A stretch of DNA of 64,000 bases from a bacterium (GTDB taxonomy: Bacteria; Campylobacterota; Campylobacteria; Campylobacterales; Sulfurimonadaceae): assembly GCA_018822665.1 (NCBI GenBank), contig JAHJJX010000027.1, forward strand, positions 124,001 through 188,000, in the 5' to 3' direction. A program made the translations under genes and the position numbers. Below, piece by piece: positions 16,440-26,158 of this stretch. The stretch's first letter is position 1; each line of letters opens with the position of its first letter. The notes below the pieces were generated by a model. It did no database searches and was not told where the DNA came from. It saw nothing but the letters and a program-made list of their open reading frames with translations.

Positions 16440-19160
16440 CTACTTCAACTCTCCCCAATTATTGCCAATGTTCAGGCTCGCTTTTAAAGGGACATTGAGC
16501 TCCATTATATTTTCCATGATGGATTGAAACCTTTTTCCCAAAACCTCAGCCTCTTCCTCGTTGACTTCAAAAATCAACTCATCATGAATTTGTAAGAGCA
16601 TTTTTGCATTAAGTTTTTCATCTCGTATCACTTGATATATCTTGTTCATAGAAAGTTTAATCAAATCCGATGCGCTTCCTTGAAACACAGAGTTTACCGA
16701 TTCTCTCTCATAGGCGGCTTTAAACATCGGGGTTGCATTTTCATAGTCGAAATATCTGCGTCGTTTGAGCAGGGTTTCAACAAAACCGTATTCTTTGGAG
16801 CTCTCAACGATAGAGCGAAAATAATTTCTTACAGTTGCAAAGCTGAGAAAATATTTCTCTATAATCTCTTTTGCTTCTTTAGTTGTGATGCCTAAAGTTT
16901 CTGATAACTTTTTTTGTCCCATTCCATACAATAATCCAAAATTCACTGTCTTTGCCACATTTCTTTTACCCGGAGCTTCCTCTTCACCAAAAAGTGCAAT
17001 GGCAGTTTGCATGTGGATATCTTTGTTGTTTTTAAAAGCGTCTAAGAGAACTTTATCTTTTGAAAAATGGGCAAGAAGCCGAAGTTCGATTTGTGAGTAG
17101 TCAATCCCTATGAGTTTTTTACCCTCTTCGGCTACAAAAGCTTCCCTAATCCTCAGTCCTAATTCACTTCTAGCGGGTATGTTTTGTAAGTTTGGATTTT
17201 TTGAGCTCAATCTTCCTGTTGCGGTTCCAGTTTGCACAAATGAGGTGTGTATACGACTGTGCACATCCTCTTTACTTAATTTTAATAGCGGTTCTATGTA
17301 GGTTGAATAAAGCTTGTAAACCTCACGGTACTCCAAAAGCATAGGAATAATCTCATGGCTTTGTTTTAAAGAACTTAAAACTTTCTCATCCGTAGAATAT
17401 CCTGTTTTTGTTTTTTTGCCCACAGGAAGCCCTAGCTGCTCAAATAAGACGACTCCCAGTTGTTGTGTGGAGTTAATGTTGAATTCGCTTCCGGCTTTTT
17501 CGTAAATAGTCTTGGTTAAAGTAGTTAAAGTATCTTTTACTTCAACTAAAAACTTCTCTAAAAATCTACTGTCTACTTTTATACCCTCTTTTTCCATACT
17601 TAAAAGTGTTTTTATAAAAGGAACTTCCACATGCCGAGCTTCTTCTATAAGATGTGTCGCACTTTGAAGTTCAAGCTTATGGCTTAGAAGATGAAAAAGT
17701 TTTAAAGTTATGTAAGCATCTTCAGCCGCATAAATACAGGCATCTTCTATATCAACACTTGCAAAGGTGTCCCCTTTTTTCACCGTGTCTTTAAAAGCAA
17801 CCATAGTGTGATTTAAGAGTTTATCCGAAAGCTTGTCAAGGCTGAGTGCACTCTCCGGATTTATGAGCCAAGCGAGTATCATGCTATCTGCGTATATGTC
17901 TAATGTGTCATCTTTTAAAAATCTGCTCACAAAATGCAAATCAAACTTTATATTGTGTCCGACAACACGCGAGTTAAATATTTTTTTAATGGCATTTGCA
18001 GCCTCATCTTCGCTTATTTGCTCCGGCACACCCAAATAAAAATGAGCAAAGGGAACATAAAAAGCCTCTTTATCATTCAAACTAAAACTAAATCCGACAA
18101 GAGAATCTTTTTCATAATCAAGCCCGGTTGTCTCTGTGTCAAAAGCAACTATTGTATTTTCATCTAAGGTATTTAAAACTTTTTGCAGTGCCTTTGCATC
18201 CGTTATCAGTATTGTTTTAAAATCTAACTTTTTATTCTCTTGAATTTCAACTTCAACTTTTTTAATTGCCTCTTGCTGCGTCTCTTGGCTCACCATATTT
18301 TTAGCATGAAGTGTTCTTAAAATTGCATTTTGCTCATATTTTACGAGCTCATCATAGATATTTAAAAAGGGATGTTCAATATCCATTCTATACTCTTCAA
18401 AATCAAAATGCTCCAGAACGTCATCTCTGAGTGTGACAAGTTCTTTTGACATATAAGCATTTTCTTTGGATTCTGTAAGTTTTTTTTGTATTCCAGCCGG
18501 TTTCACATTATCTATATTGGCATAAATATTGTCTAAGGTTCCAAACTCCACAAGTAGTTTTTCTGCCCCAACCTTGCCTATTCCCTTGACTCCGGGAATG
18601 TTATCTGCGCTATCACCTAAAATAGATTGATAATCTATAAACTGTCTTGGAGTGACTCCATACTTTTTAAAGCAGGCATCTTCATCAACAGTTACCCTTT
18701 TTATAGCATCCACAAGAACTATCTTACCATCGTCAATGAGCTGATACAGGTCTTTATCGTGCGAAACAACACGAACATTATAATTTTCTTCTTTTGCAAA
18801 TTTTACAACTGTCGCTATGATGTCATCCGCTTCAAAGCCGACATGCCCCAGAGTTTTATAACCCATTTTATCTATCCATTCTATTGCTATGGGCAATTGC
18901 ATGGTAAGCTCCTCCGGCGGAGCCTGACGGTGCGCTTTATAATTAGAATCTATCTCATTTCTGAATGTCGGACCTTTAGAATCTATGGCGAAGACGATGT
19001 AGTCACTATCATGCTGTTTTTGCAAAGTTGCTATAAAGTTTGTAAAACCTGTTAAAAGTCCCGTAGGAAAGCCATCTTTATTTTTAAGATGTTGGGGAAG
19101 CGCATAAAAACTACGAAAGAAAAAACCGAATGTATCTATGACCGTAACTGTTTTGCTCAT
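16440..19160 (-). CDS. polA: DNA polymerase I
   Basis: 5'-3' exonuclease (GDSADNIPGVKGIG), 3'-5' exonuclease (VAFDTETTGLDYE), polymerase motifs (IGIDYSQIELRLLAHFS, RNVAKTVNFGLLYGMG, QIHDELIFEV). Confidence 0.97.
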   Translation of the reverse strand: MSKTVTVIDTFGFFFRSFYALPQHLKNKDGFPTGLLTGFTNFIATLQKQHDSDYIVFAIDSKGPTFRNEIDSNYKAHRQAPPEELTMQLPIAIEWIDKMGYKTLGHVGFEADDIIATVVKFAKEENYNVRVVSHDKDLYQLIDDGKIVLVDAIKRVTVDEDACFKKYGVTPRQFIDYQSILGDSADNIPGVKGIGKVGAEKLLVEFGTLDNIYANIDNVKPAGIQKKLTESKENAYMSKELVTLRDDVLEHFDFEEYRMDIEHPFLNIYDELVKYEQNAILRTLHAKNMVSQETQQEAIKKVEVEIQENKKLDFKTILITDAKALQKVLNTLDENTIVAFDTETTGLDYEKDSLVGFSFSLNDKEAFYVPFAHFYLGVPEQISEDEAANAIKKIFNSRVVGHNIKFDLHFVSRFLKDDTLDIYADSMILAWLINPESALSLDKLSDKLLNHTMVAFKDTVKKGDTFASVDIEDACIYAAEDAYITLKLFHLLSHKLELQSATHLIEEARHVEVPFIKTLLSMEKEGIKVDSRFLEKFLVEVKDTLTTLTKTIYEKAGSEFNINSTQQLGVVLFEQLGLPVGKKTKTGYSTDEKVLSSLKQSHEIIPMLLEYREVYKLYSTYIEPLLKLSKEDVHSRIHTSFVQTGTATGRLSSKNPNLQNIPARSELGLRIREAFVAEEGKKLIGIDYSQIELRLLAHFSKDKVLLDAFKNNKDIHMQTAIALFGEEEAPGKRNVAKTVNFGLLYGMGQKKLSETLGITTKEAKEIIEKYFLSFATVRNYFRSIVESSKEYGFVETLLKRRRYFDYENATPMFKAAYERESVNSVFQGSASDLIKLSMNKIYQVIRDEKLNAKMLLQIHDELIFEVNEEEAEVLGKRFQSIMENIMELNVPLKASLNIGNNWGELK
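17626..17635 (+). repeat. TCCACATGCC motif copy 10 (polA, reads RHVE)
   Basis: Exact 10-mer. Confidence 0.95.
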
Positions 19161-19163
19161 TCC

Positions 19164-19979
19164 TTACCTTTTCAGATTTTCTAGAATATTGTGTATAGAA
19201 TTTTCTAAGAGTTGATGATTGTATCCTGCCTCAGCCGCTTGTCTGAGACCGATATTTATTGCTACCTCAGAGAAGGGTTTGTTAATTGGAACAATCGTTT
19301 TTACAATATGTAAAGCCATGCTATATTCTTGTACCTCCTCCGGTGCGGCAGATGGATTGTCTGCATATTTAATCATCTCTATAAACTCTTTGTCGAAGCC
19401 CCAGTGGCTAAAAACAGCAGCAGTAACATCCGCCGTTGTAACATCAACATAAGACTTTTCAACCATAGCCAAATCATTGGATGTTTCTATTTCAGAATAA
19501 AAACTAATACTTTCATCTTCTTGAATAATTTCACTGGATATAACTATCTTTCCTGTTTCTTGCAAGAATGCGGCAAGATATAATTTATCGGACTTTTCTT
19601 TATTGATTTGTTTATACCAATTCAGCATAAGCATCGCTTGTATATGTGAAACTTCTGCAAATCTTTCAGGGGTAATGCCATAAGGCTGCATATCTACATT
19701 TAACAATTTTCTAATAGAATTTCCTAATGCGATAGAGCGAGTCATACTCATGCCGAATAAACTCACGGCATGTGCAACACTTCTTATCTCTCTTCCAAAA
19801 CTGTAAAGCGGAGAATTAGCGGCTTTTAAAAGATTTGCTACAATCATAGGGTCATGTTCAATAATCTTTGCCAAATCGTGAATAGAAGAATTTTCATTTG
19901 CATAAATCATATTAATGTCTAAAATAGTTTTTGAGAGCGGAGGAAGTGATTTTATACTATCAATTATAGAGCTTTTCAT
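19164..19979 (-). CDS. HDOD domain-containing protein
   Basis: LPPLSKTILDINMI...IIEHDPMIVANLLKAANSPLYSFGREIRSVAHAVSLFG. Confidence 0.88.
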   Translation of the reverse strand: MKSSIIDSIKSLPPLSKTILDINMIYANENSSIHDLAKIIEHDPMIVANLLKAANSPLYSFGREIRSVAHAVSLFGMSMTRSIALGNSIRKLLNVDMQPYGITPERFAEVSHIQAMLMLNWYKQINKEKSDKLYLAAFLQETGKIVISSEIIQEDESISFYSEIETSNDLAMVEKSYVDVTTADVTAAVFSHWGFDKEFIEMIKYADNPSAAPEEVQEYSMALHIVKTIVPINKPFSEVAINIGLRQAAEAGYNHQLLENSIHNILENLKR

Positions 19980-20056
19980 TCACAAGCCTTTTTTTGACTT
20001 ATTATAGCAGTTTAAAAATAAATAGATTTTAATCTCATAAATTCATTATCTCTTTT

Positions 20057-20767
20057 TTACTTATGACAATCCGTTAAGGTTTTTAAAGGGTTGGAGATAT
20101 AATCGTATCCGTTATAAATGGTATATGCACCATAAAGGATAACAGCAATAGAAGATAAACTCATCATCATATTTCTAAAACTTGTTTGATTAAATAATGA
20201 TGTTAAAAATCCAAGCATAAACATCGCAGGAATGGTACTGACTCCAAAAATAAACATAACTAATGCTCCATAAAACGGGTCTGCTGTGCTAGCGGCGGTT
20301 ATGGCAAAAAAATAAACAAATCCGCAGGGTAAAAGACCATTAAGCATCCCAAGAACAAAAAAACTAAGATTAGATTTTGAATTTAATACTTTTTTAAAGG
20401 CGTTTTTGTACATATTTGAAGATGAAAAAGAGTGTTCGATAATGGTTAAAAATTTTATTTTACCCATGAGTGAAAGACCGGCCAGTATCATAACAACACC
20501 TGCAAAAATCAAAAGTGCTCCATTTGCATTATTGCTAAAGGTTGCAACACCGCCAAGGGCACCAAAAATTGCGCCCAAAACCGTATATGTTAAAACTCTG
20601 CCAAAAGAATAAAGCAAATGAGACATGCTTTGAGTCATTTTTGAGCTTTTTTGATCTATTTTTATGGTTGAATACGCAACAACAATACCTCCACACATCC
20701 CTATACAGTGTCCAAATGACCCTAAAAATGCAATACTGATGAGAGTGAGAATATTGATAGTTTCCAT
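20057..20767 (-). CDS. Sulfite exporter TauE/SafE-family (DsbD_2-like) membrane protein with HCxGMCGG motif
   Basis: GSFGHCIGMCGGIVVAYS; NGLLPCGFVYFF; multiple TM segments. Confidence 0.82.
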   Translation of the reverse strand: METINILTLISIAFLGSFGHCIGMCGGIVVAYSTIKIDQKSSKMTQSMSHLLYSFGRVLTYTVLGAIFGALGGVATFSNNANGALLIFAGVVMILAGLSLMGKIKFLTIIEHSFSSSNMYKNAFKKVLNSKSNLSFFVLGMLNGLLPCGFVYFFAITAASTADPFYGALVMFIFGVSTIPAMFMLGFLTSLFNQTSFRNMMMSLSSIAVILYGAYTIYNGYDYISNPLKTLTDCHK

Positions 20768-21292
20768 TTATCTACCCAATAACTGTTGTTTTATATATGG
20801 ATTGTTTAAAGTTTCACCTCTCAGCATTTTGAGCTTCATTGTCTCATAATCCACATACTCTTTGCCTTGTTTTTCATAAGCTCCAAAACCATAGCCCATT
20901 GGAGTTTTATCTGTTAAGCTGTAATACGCTTTCTTCCCGTTTATCCATTTTTTTGTATCTTTGCTCATCACCCAGATTATTGCTTCATTTTCAAAGTTTT
21001 TATCTTTGAACCAATGGATGAAGCCGCCATGGTCATGAAAGAACCAAGTTTTGCCATTTTTTGCAACCACTTGAGAAGCATAGGTTAAATCTTCTATAAC
21101 CATCCCGCAATCACTGTCTTGATATTTATTTGGAACCATTTCAAGAGGCAATCTTTGAAGATTTCCTTCCTTAATCGTCGTCATATTTTGCTTTGAAGCT
21201 AAGGATAAAAATATAAAAACAATAATAAAAACAATGATAAGAACGATAAAAAAAGGCGTAAGTTTTTTAAGCATATTAAAATAAGACTCCAT
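20768..21292 (-). CDS. NosL-like membrane-anchored protein
   Basis: N-terminal TM; DSDCGMVIED ... FFHDHGGFIHWF ... IIWVMSKDTKKWINGKKAYY ... TPMGYGFGAYE, resembling the NosL pattern. Confidence 0.65.
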   Translation of the reverse strand: MESYFNMLKKLTPFFIVLIIVFIIVFIFLSLASKQNMTTIKEGNLQRLPLEMVPNKYQDSDCGMVIEDLTYASQVVAKNGKTWFFHDHGGFIHWFKDKNFENEAIIWVMSKDTKKWINGKKAYYSLTDKTPMGYGFGAYEKQGKEYVDYETMKLKMLRGETLNNPYIKQQLLGR

Positions 21293-21374
21293 TTTTAAAA
21301 TAAAATTAGCAACCGACTCTATAATAATACAAACTTAGTATTAAAAGAGTGGTGATTCGATAAAACTATTACAT

Positions 21375-21848
21375 TTATCTTCTTTTTTTTCCTTTTCCCA
21401 AATCATCATACAATAAAAATATTTCTAAGTCATTTTGCATATCTTGACTTAAAGAATCCCAAATGGATTTTTTAACTTCGTATCTGGAAAAGTTTTCTTT
21501 TTTACTTTTTTTTATATCTCTTACGAGATAGTGGTAACGGACAATAGTTTTTGTATACTCACTAATAAAAAACCAATTTTTAATAATTTGATAACTTTTC
21601 TCTTCATGATCCGTAAAACTATACTCACCATATTTTATATCTTCAACCTTTTGATGCGCAACAGCCGGCTTACCGATATCGTGCAGAATTGCCGCAGTAA
21701 TAAATTTATATTCCCTTGCTTTGAAACAATGATACACAACACGCATAGTATGTACAAGCACACCGTGTTGATGCCAATTGTTTTGAATAAAAAACAAAGA
21801 GTTCAAATATGGTTTGGAAAAAAAAGAATTATTCACTTCACTTATCAT
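21375..21848 (-). CDS. HD domain phosphohydrolase-like protein
   Basis: NWHQHGVLVHTMRVVYHCF...AAILHDIGKP. Confidence 0.82.
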   Translation of the reverse strand: MISEVNNSFFSKPYLNSLFFIQNNWHQHGVLVHTMRVVYHCFKAREYKFITAAILHDIGKPAVAHQKVEDIKYGEYSFTDHEEKSYQIIKNWFFISEYTKTIVRYHYLVRDIKKSKKENFSRYEVKKSIWDSLSQDMQNDLEIFLLYDDLGKGKKRR

Positions 21849-21882
21849 ATTGTTAACTCAATCATAAAAATTCTAATGGCTC

Positions 21883-22839
21883 TTATTCACTGTCATTTTG
21901 TGGCTTAAGTGATTTAATATTTATTTTTCTTCCTGTATTTTTAGGAGCTGAATCATTGACTTTTCCATAAGAAGCATCTCTTCTTGAACCGTCTTTGTTA
22001 GGTTTTTTCATATCTTTGTCATAAGGTTTTGATTTGTATGGTTTTTTGTCTTTTGAGCCCTCTTTATCATAAGGCTTAGAAGCAAACGATTTCTTAGAAT
22101 CAAATGCACCAGATTTTGCAAACTCCGGTTTAGTCTTTGTACTCGTTCCTGCAGTATTATCTAAATTTTCTCTGCGAGAGCCGTCATATTTATGGTTTCT
22201 TTCTTTGCTTTTAGCAGAAAAAATAGCTTTTCCATTTTCATCTTTGCCTAAATAATTAGAGTTTTCTCGCTTATCTTTTGAATCTGCGTATGCAGATTTT
22301 CTAGGTGCTCTTGTATCTTCTTTTTTGGCACTATCTCTCGTGTTTGATTTATAACTATTTTTTCGAGGTCTCTCATCACTTCTTGGATCCCTTGGTTTAA
22401 AAGTTTTTTCCTCTTTTTTATCCGCCGCAATCACTTTAGGTTCAAATCCTTCAATGTACTCTTGCAGAAGAGTCCGCCCAAGTAAAGTTTCAATTGGATA
22501 CAATTTTTTTTCTTCTTCTTTGTCAAGCAAGACAAGAGCCGTTGTTTTTACATGCATGAGGCGTTTTAAATATGCTTCTGGCGTATCTGGAAGGTCATAA
22601 CTAATAAGAAGGTCAGCCTTAAAATCACTCAGATTCGCGAGTTCTTCATCATTAACAACTCTAATATTATCACCGTTGACTCTATCTTTTAGCGCTTGAG
22701 AATTATTTTGTGTAACGATTAAAATACTCATCGTAGTATTACGAGATAAAAGCACGTCTAGTAATTCATTTTTACGCTTGAGTTTACAAGGGTGTGTGCG
22801 GTGATGCTGTCGTTTAAGTGTAATTGCGGTAGATGACAT
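21883..22839 (-). CDS. Degenerate DEAD-box helicase RecA2-like domain with long basic low-complexity tail
   Basis: KRKNELLDVLLSRNTTMSILIVTQ ... DLLISYDLPDTPEAYLKRLMHVKTTALVLLDKEEEKKLYPIETLLGRTLLQEYIEGFEP resembles the RhlE/DbpA RecA2 end, followed by ~200 aa of K/R/D/S-rich repeats. Start MSSTAITLK preferred over 22890. Confidence 0.6.
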   Translation of the reverse strand: MSSTAITLKRQHHRTHPCKLKRKNELLDVLLSRNTTMSILIVTQNNSQALKDRVNGDNIRVVNDEELANLSDFKADLLISYDLPDTPEAYLKRLMHVKTTALVLLDKEEEKKLYPIETLLGRTLLQEYIEGFEPKVIAADKKEEKTFKPRDPRSDERPRKNSYKSNTRDSAKKEDTRAPRKSAYADSKDKRENSNYLGKDENGKAIFSAKSKERNHKYDGSRRENLDNTAGTSTKTKPEFAKSGAFDSKKSFASKPYDKEGSKDKKPYKSKPYDKDMKKPNKDGSRRDASYGKVNDSAPKNTGRKINIKSLKPQNDSE

Positions 22840-22971
22840 AAATAGTCCTTTAATGTATAACCCTCTAATGCGGAAAAAATAGACACTCACGAAGAAATGC
22901 TATAGCGAAAATGAGGGCAATTGTAAGTGAAATTATACCCTAATTTTACAAGTTTCTTTATGTTCTTTAAG

Positions 22972-23787
22972 CTAAGACATAGGATGACAAACTTCTACAG
23001 TCTCTTTTAAATTATGTTTTTGAATATGGGTGTAAATTTGAGTCGTTAAGAGGGAAGCGTGTCCAAGTAATTCTTGGACTACTCTCAGGTCTGCACCTCC
23101 AACAAGAAGAGCCGTGGCATAAGAGTGTCTTAGGACGTGGGGTGACACGCCTAAATACTTTTGTGTAATTTTGTATGCGGATATCCTGCTTAAATTACTT
23201 CCTTGATAATTGCACCAAACAAATTCTTTTTCATATTTTGATTTATTTAAATATGCATTGATCGCTCTTATAGAAACTTTCGCAATAGGTACTATTCTCT
23301 CTTTATCACCTTTAGCATGCCTTATATGGAGCCATTCTTCTTCGATGTCATCTCTTCTTAGAGCCAGACATTCACTTATTCTGGCTCCTGTTGCATATAA
23401 AAATAATATTAAAGCATAATCCCTTAAGCCAATCCACGTACTCGTGTCTATCTGTTGAAGTGCATTTTGTATTTCTTTGTACGACAAGAATTTTGGAAGA
23501 AGTTTTGGAATTTTTGCAAATTTAAGCTTTGTTTTTTCATTCTTAAATTGACTTTTATAACAAAAATCAAAAAAAGAATTTACAGAAGAAAGTTTCCTGT
23601 TGAGTGTTCGTTTATTTTCATATTTTGCCAAAAGAGCTAAAAGCGTGCTTGAATCAAGAGTTATCAAAGATTTTTTCAGCTGGCTTTCTATGGATTCTAA
23701 ATCACTTTTATAAGCTTGAACACTTTTTTTACTAAGTGCCTTGGTAACACGAATATATTCTAAAAAAGCTTCTAATTCCTTAGACAT
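22972..23787 (-). CDS. xerH: Tyrosine recombinase XerH-like
   Basis: TGARISECLALRRDDI, VSPHVLRHSYATALLVGGADLRVVQELLGHASLLTTQIYTH. Confidence 0.85.
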   Translation of the reverse strand: MSKELEAFLEYIRVTKALSKKSVQAYKSDLESIESQLKKSLITLDSSTLLALLAKYENKRTLNRKLSSVNSFFDFCYKSQFKNEKTKLKFAKIPKLLPKFLSYKEIQNALQQIDTSTWIGLRDYALILFLYATGARISECLALRRDDIEEEWLHIRHAKGDKERIVPIAKVSIRAINAYLNKSKYEKEFVWCNYQGSNLSRISAYKITQKYLGVSPHVLRHSYATALLVGGADLRVVQELLGHASLLTTQIYTHIQKHNLKETVEVCHPMS

Positions 23788-24782
23788 TACTCTACTGAGA
23801 TATACTCGTCATTGATATAAAACTTTTTATTTGCCGTAAAGATATAGCCATCGGATATATCTACTTCATAAACTTTATATTCCAATAAATCTTTGCCAAT
23901 CTCAATTATATAACCCTCTTTTTCCAGAAGGTATAATTTATTTTTATGCGCTATTATTCCTAAGAAATGGGCAAATGGAAATTTTATTTTTGCATTGACC
24001 TGTAAATCAGGAGTAAGTGAAATTACTTCACCCTGTTTTGTTGTAATAAATATATCTTTTTCTGCATAAGCAATATTGCGTATCTCATAACTTACTCTAA
24101 TCTCTTTAGATGCCAAAGAGAGCATTTTATGTCCGGTAGCAGCTATTAACTTGCTGTCTACAACATTAAAATTGATTATATTGTTAAAAAAATCTTCTGA
24201 ACTCACGATGATTGTTCTAAGTTTCTTTTTTAACTTCGTATTAATAATAACTACTTTTCCGTCAAGAGTCAAAAAGAGAGCCAAATCATTCATAAAGTAT
24301 GGATTGACTATTCTCGAATCAACAATAATCGATGAATTGCCCTGCTCTTTTAAAAGTAACTCTTTTGTAGAAATAGAGTACAACGCCATTTCATTATCGG
24401 TAAAGAGAACTGCCAAAATATCATCTTTGACACTTGCGCTTGCTATAGTTTTTTTAAGTTCAAATTTTTCAACTAAAGATAAATCTGCCACAAACTGAAC
24501 CAGCAATTCACCATCAATATTCGCACTCAAAATCCAACCGTCACTTTTTCCGATTAATCTATGTGATTCTTGAATACGTACATCTGAAATTCCATCTTTG
24601 GAAAGAACTTTACGGTTTTTTAAAAGTGCAACATCCGAAGTTACATCAACAATGCTCTCTTTTGTTTTTCCATATTTACGCCAGCTGTCTTCAACATTTT
24701 CCGGCTCATACACTTTTTTTGTACTGCAGGCAGTAAAAACAAGAGTAAAAAGCAGAATAAAAAATAAAAAAAAACTTTTCAA
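23787..24782 (-). CDS. Lipoprotein, beta-propeller/BamB-like
   Basis: Lipobox LVFTACSTKK; repeated beta-strand blades; adjacent to YfgM-like gene. Confidence 0.6.
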   Translation of the reverse strand: MKSFFLFFILLFTLVFTACSTKKVYEPENVEDSWRKYGKTKESIVDVTSDVALLKNRKVLSKDGISDVRIQESHRLIGKSDGWILSANIDGELLVQFVADLSLVEKFELKKTIASASVKDDILAVLFTDNEMALYSISTKELLLKEQGNSSIIVDSRIVNPYFMNDLALFLTLDGKVVIINTKLKKKLRTIIVSSEDFFNNIINFNVVDSKLIAATGHKMLSLASKEIRVSYEIRNIAYAEKDIFITTKQGEVISLTPDLQVNAKIKFPFAHFLGIIAHKNKLYLLEKEGYIIEIGKDLLEYKVYEVDISDGYIFTANKKFYINDEYISVE

Positions 24783-24786
24783 AATA

Positions 24787-25383
24787 CTACTTTACACCAT
24801 AATGCATTAATGCTCTGGCTAGCTTGCCAAGGGAAGATTGTTCTGAAACTTTTGAAAGTTCCTGATGCGCTTGCTCAGTTTTTCCATCATTCATCAGTAT
24901 AACTGCGCTTTGAATATGCGCCAACTCTCTGTAGATAGAATTTTGTTTGGAGGCATATTCATTTAACGCTTTTAAATCTTTTGAAGTTTGTGCTAATTCA
25001 TAACTTGCCAAATCACCTACAATCAAGGCCTTTGAATTTTTCAACTCATTTAAAGTTGCCGTATCTTTGTCTGCAATCGCTTTAGAGAAAAGCCAGACAT
25101 CATACAATTCAGGGCTTAGGGATTTTAAATTCGTTAATGCCGAAGTATTTTTAGCATCTTTACTTAATTCCAATAATGCTTCATTTGCAGCATCTATTTT
25201 ATTTTGCTTATTCACTTCATAAGCTATATTTGTGCCTACGATTACTATAACCGCCACTACAGATGCTATAATCGCATTTTTGTATTTCTTTACGAATCTT
25301 TCAGTTATAACAGCTTTTTCAAAAAACTTCTCTTCTGAATTCAACTCTTCTTTTACCATATCAATATTGCTTTTTAAACTCAA
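24787..25383 (-). CDS. YfgM-like TPR membrane protein
   Basis: N-terminal cytosolic stretch, one TM (NAIIASVVAVIVIVGTNIAYEV), helical TPR-like remainder. Confidence 0.6.
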   Translation of the reverse strand: MSLKSNIDMVKEELNSEEKFFEKAVITERFVKKYKNAIIASVVAVIVIVGTNIAYEVNKQNKIDAANEALLELSKDAKNTSALTNLKSLSPELYDVWLFSKAIADKDTATLNELKNSKALIVGDLASYELAQTSKDLKALNEYASKQNSIYRELAHIQSAVILMNDGKTEQAHQELSKVSEQSSLGKLARALMHYGVK

Positions 25384-25522
25384 AAAAAATCCTTACTTAT
25401 GTATATATTTCAAAAAGTTTAAAATAGTATCGCATACTTTGTTAAAGTTTCATCAAATACATAAGCAATATAAGTTATTTTTGTTACAATCTTATCTAAA
25501 ATATTTTTAGAGGACTGAGTAT

Positions 25523-25813
25523 ATGCAAGTAGATAACGCACTTTTAACAAGATTGGAAAAATTATCTTTTTTAAAAGTTTCAGACGACAAAAGAGAAGAG
25601 ATTATAAGCCAACTATCGGAAATTGTCAGTTTTGTTGATAATTTAAGTGAGCTAAATACCGAGGGAGTAGATGATTCCTTTGCCATGAGTGATGCATCCA
25701 CTCTCCTACGAGAAGATATATCCGCTTGTAATACAAATGTGAATGACGACATTCTAAAACATGCTCCTCAAAGTGCTGAACACTTTTTTATAGTTCCAAA
25801 AATTATAGAGTAG
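25523..25813 (+). CDS. gatC: Asp-tRNA(Asn)/Glu-tRNA(Gln) amidotransferase subunit C
   Basis: RLEKLSFLKVSDDKREEIISQLSEIVSFVDNLSELNTEGVD...LREDI...HFFIVPKIIE. Confidence 0.93.
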   Translation: MQVDNALLTRLEKLSFLKVSDDKREEIISQLSEIVSFVDNLSELNTEGVDDSFAMSDASTLLREDISACNTNVNDDILKHAPQSAEHFFIVPKIIE

Positions 25814-25816
25814 CTT

Positions 25817-26158
25817 ATGGTTAAAGTTTATGGCATAAAAAATTGTGATAGTGTAAAAAAGGCTTTGTCATTTTTTAAAGCACATCATATAGAACATGAA
25901 CTTCATGATTTTAAAACAAAAAGTGTTTCCTGCGATGAAGTATCAAGATGGCTTGGGCATGTGGAGATAAAAACTCTTTTTAACTCCCGAAGCACTACCT
26001 ATAGAGAACTTCAATTAAAAGAGTTGAACCTTGATGAAAAAAATAAAATACAATGGCTTTGTAAAGAAAATATGCTTATTAAAAGACCTGTTATAGAGTT
26101 TGAAAAAGCTGTCATAGTGGGCTTTGATGAAGATTATTATAGAGGAGTGTTTTTATGA
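25817..26158 (+). CDS. ArsC/Spx/MgsR family thioredoxin-fold protein
   Basis: KVYGIKNCDSVKKALSFFKAHHIEHELHDFKT...LLIKRPVIEF-like ending. Confidence 0.9.
   Translation: MVKVYGIKNCDSVKKALSFFKAHHIEHELHDFKTKSVSCDEVSRWLGHVEIKTLFNSRSTTYRELQLKELNLDEKNKIQWLCKENMLIKRPVIEFEKAVIVGFDEDYYRGVFL
25956..25965 (-). repeat. TCCACATGCC motif copy 11 (ArsC-like, reads GHVE)
   Basis: Exact 10-mer. Confidence 0.95.

Noticed and set aside
18627-19055. 142-aa plus-strand ORF inside polA
   Set aside because: Antisense to the conserved 5'-3' exonuclease domain; no recognisable motifs.
22891-22971. Possible difH site beside the XerH-like gene
   Set aside because: I could not match the short intergenic sequence to a difH consensus with confidence from memory.
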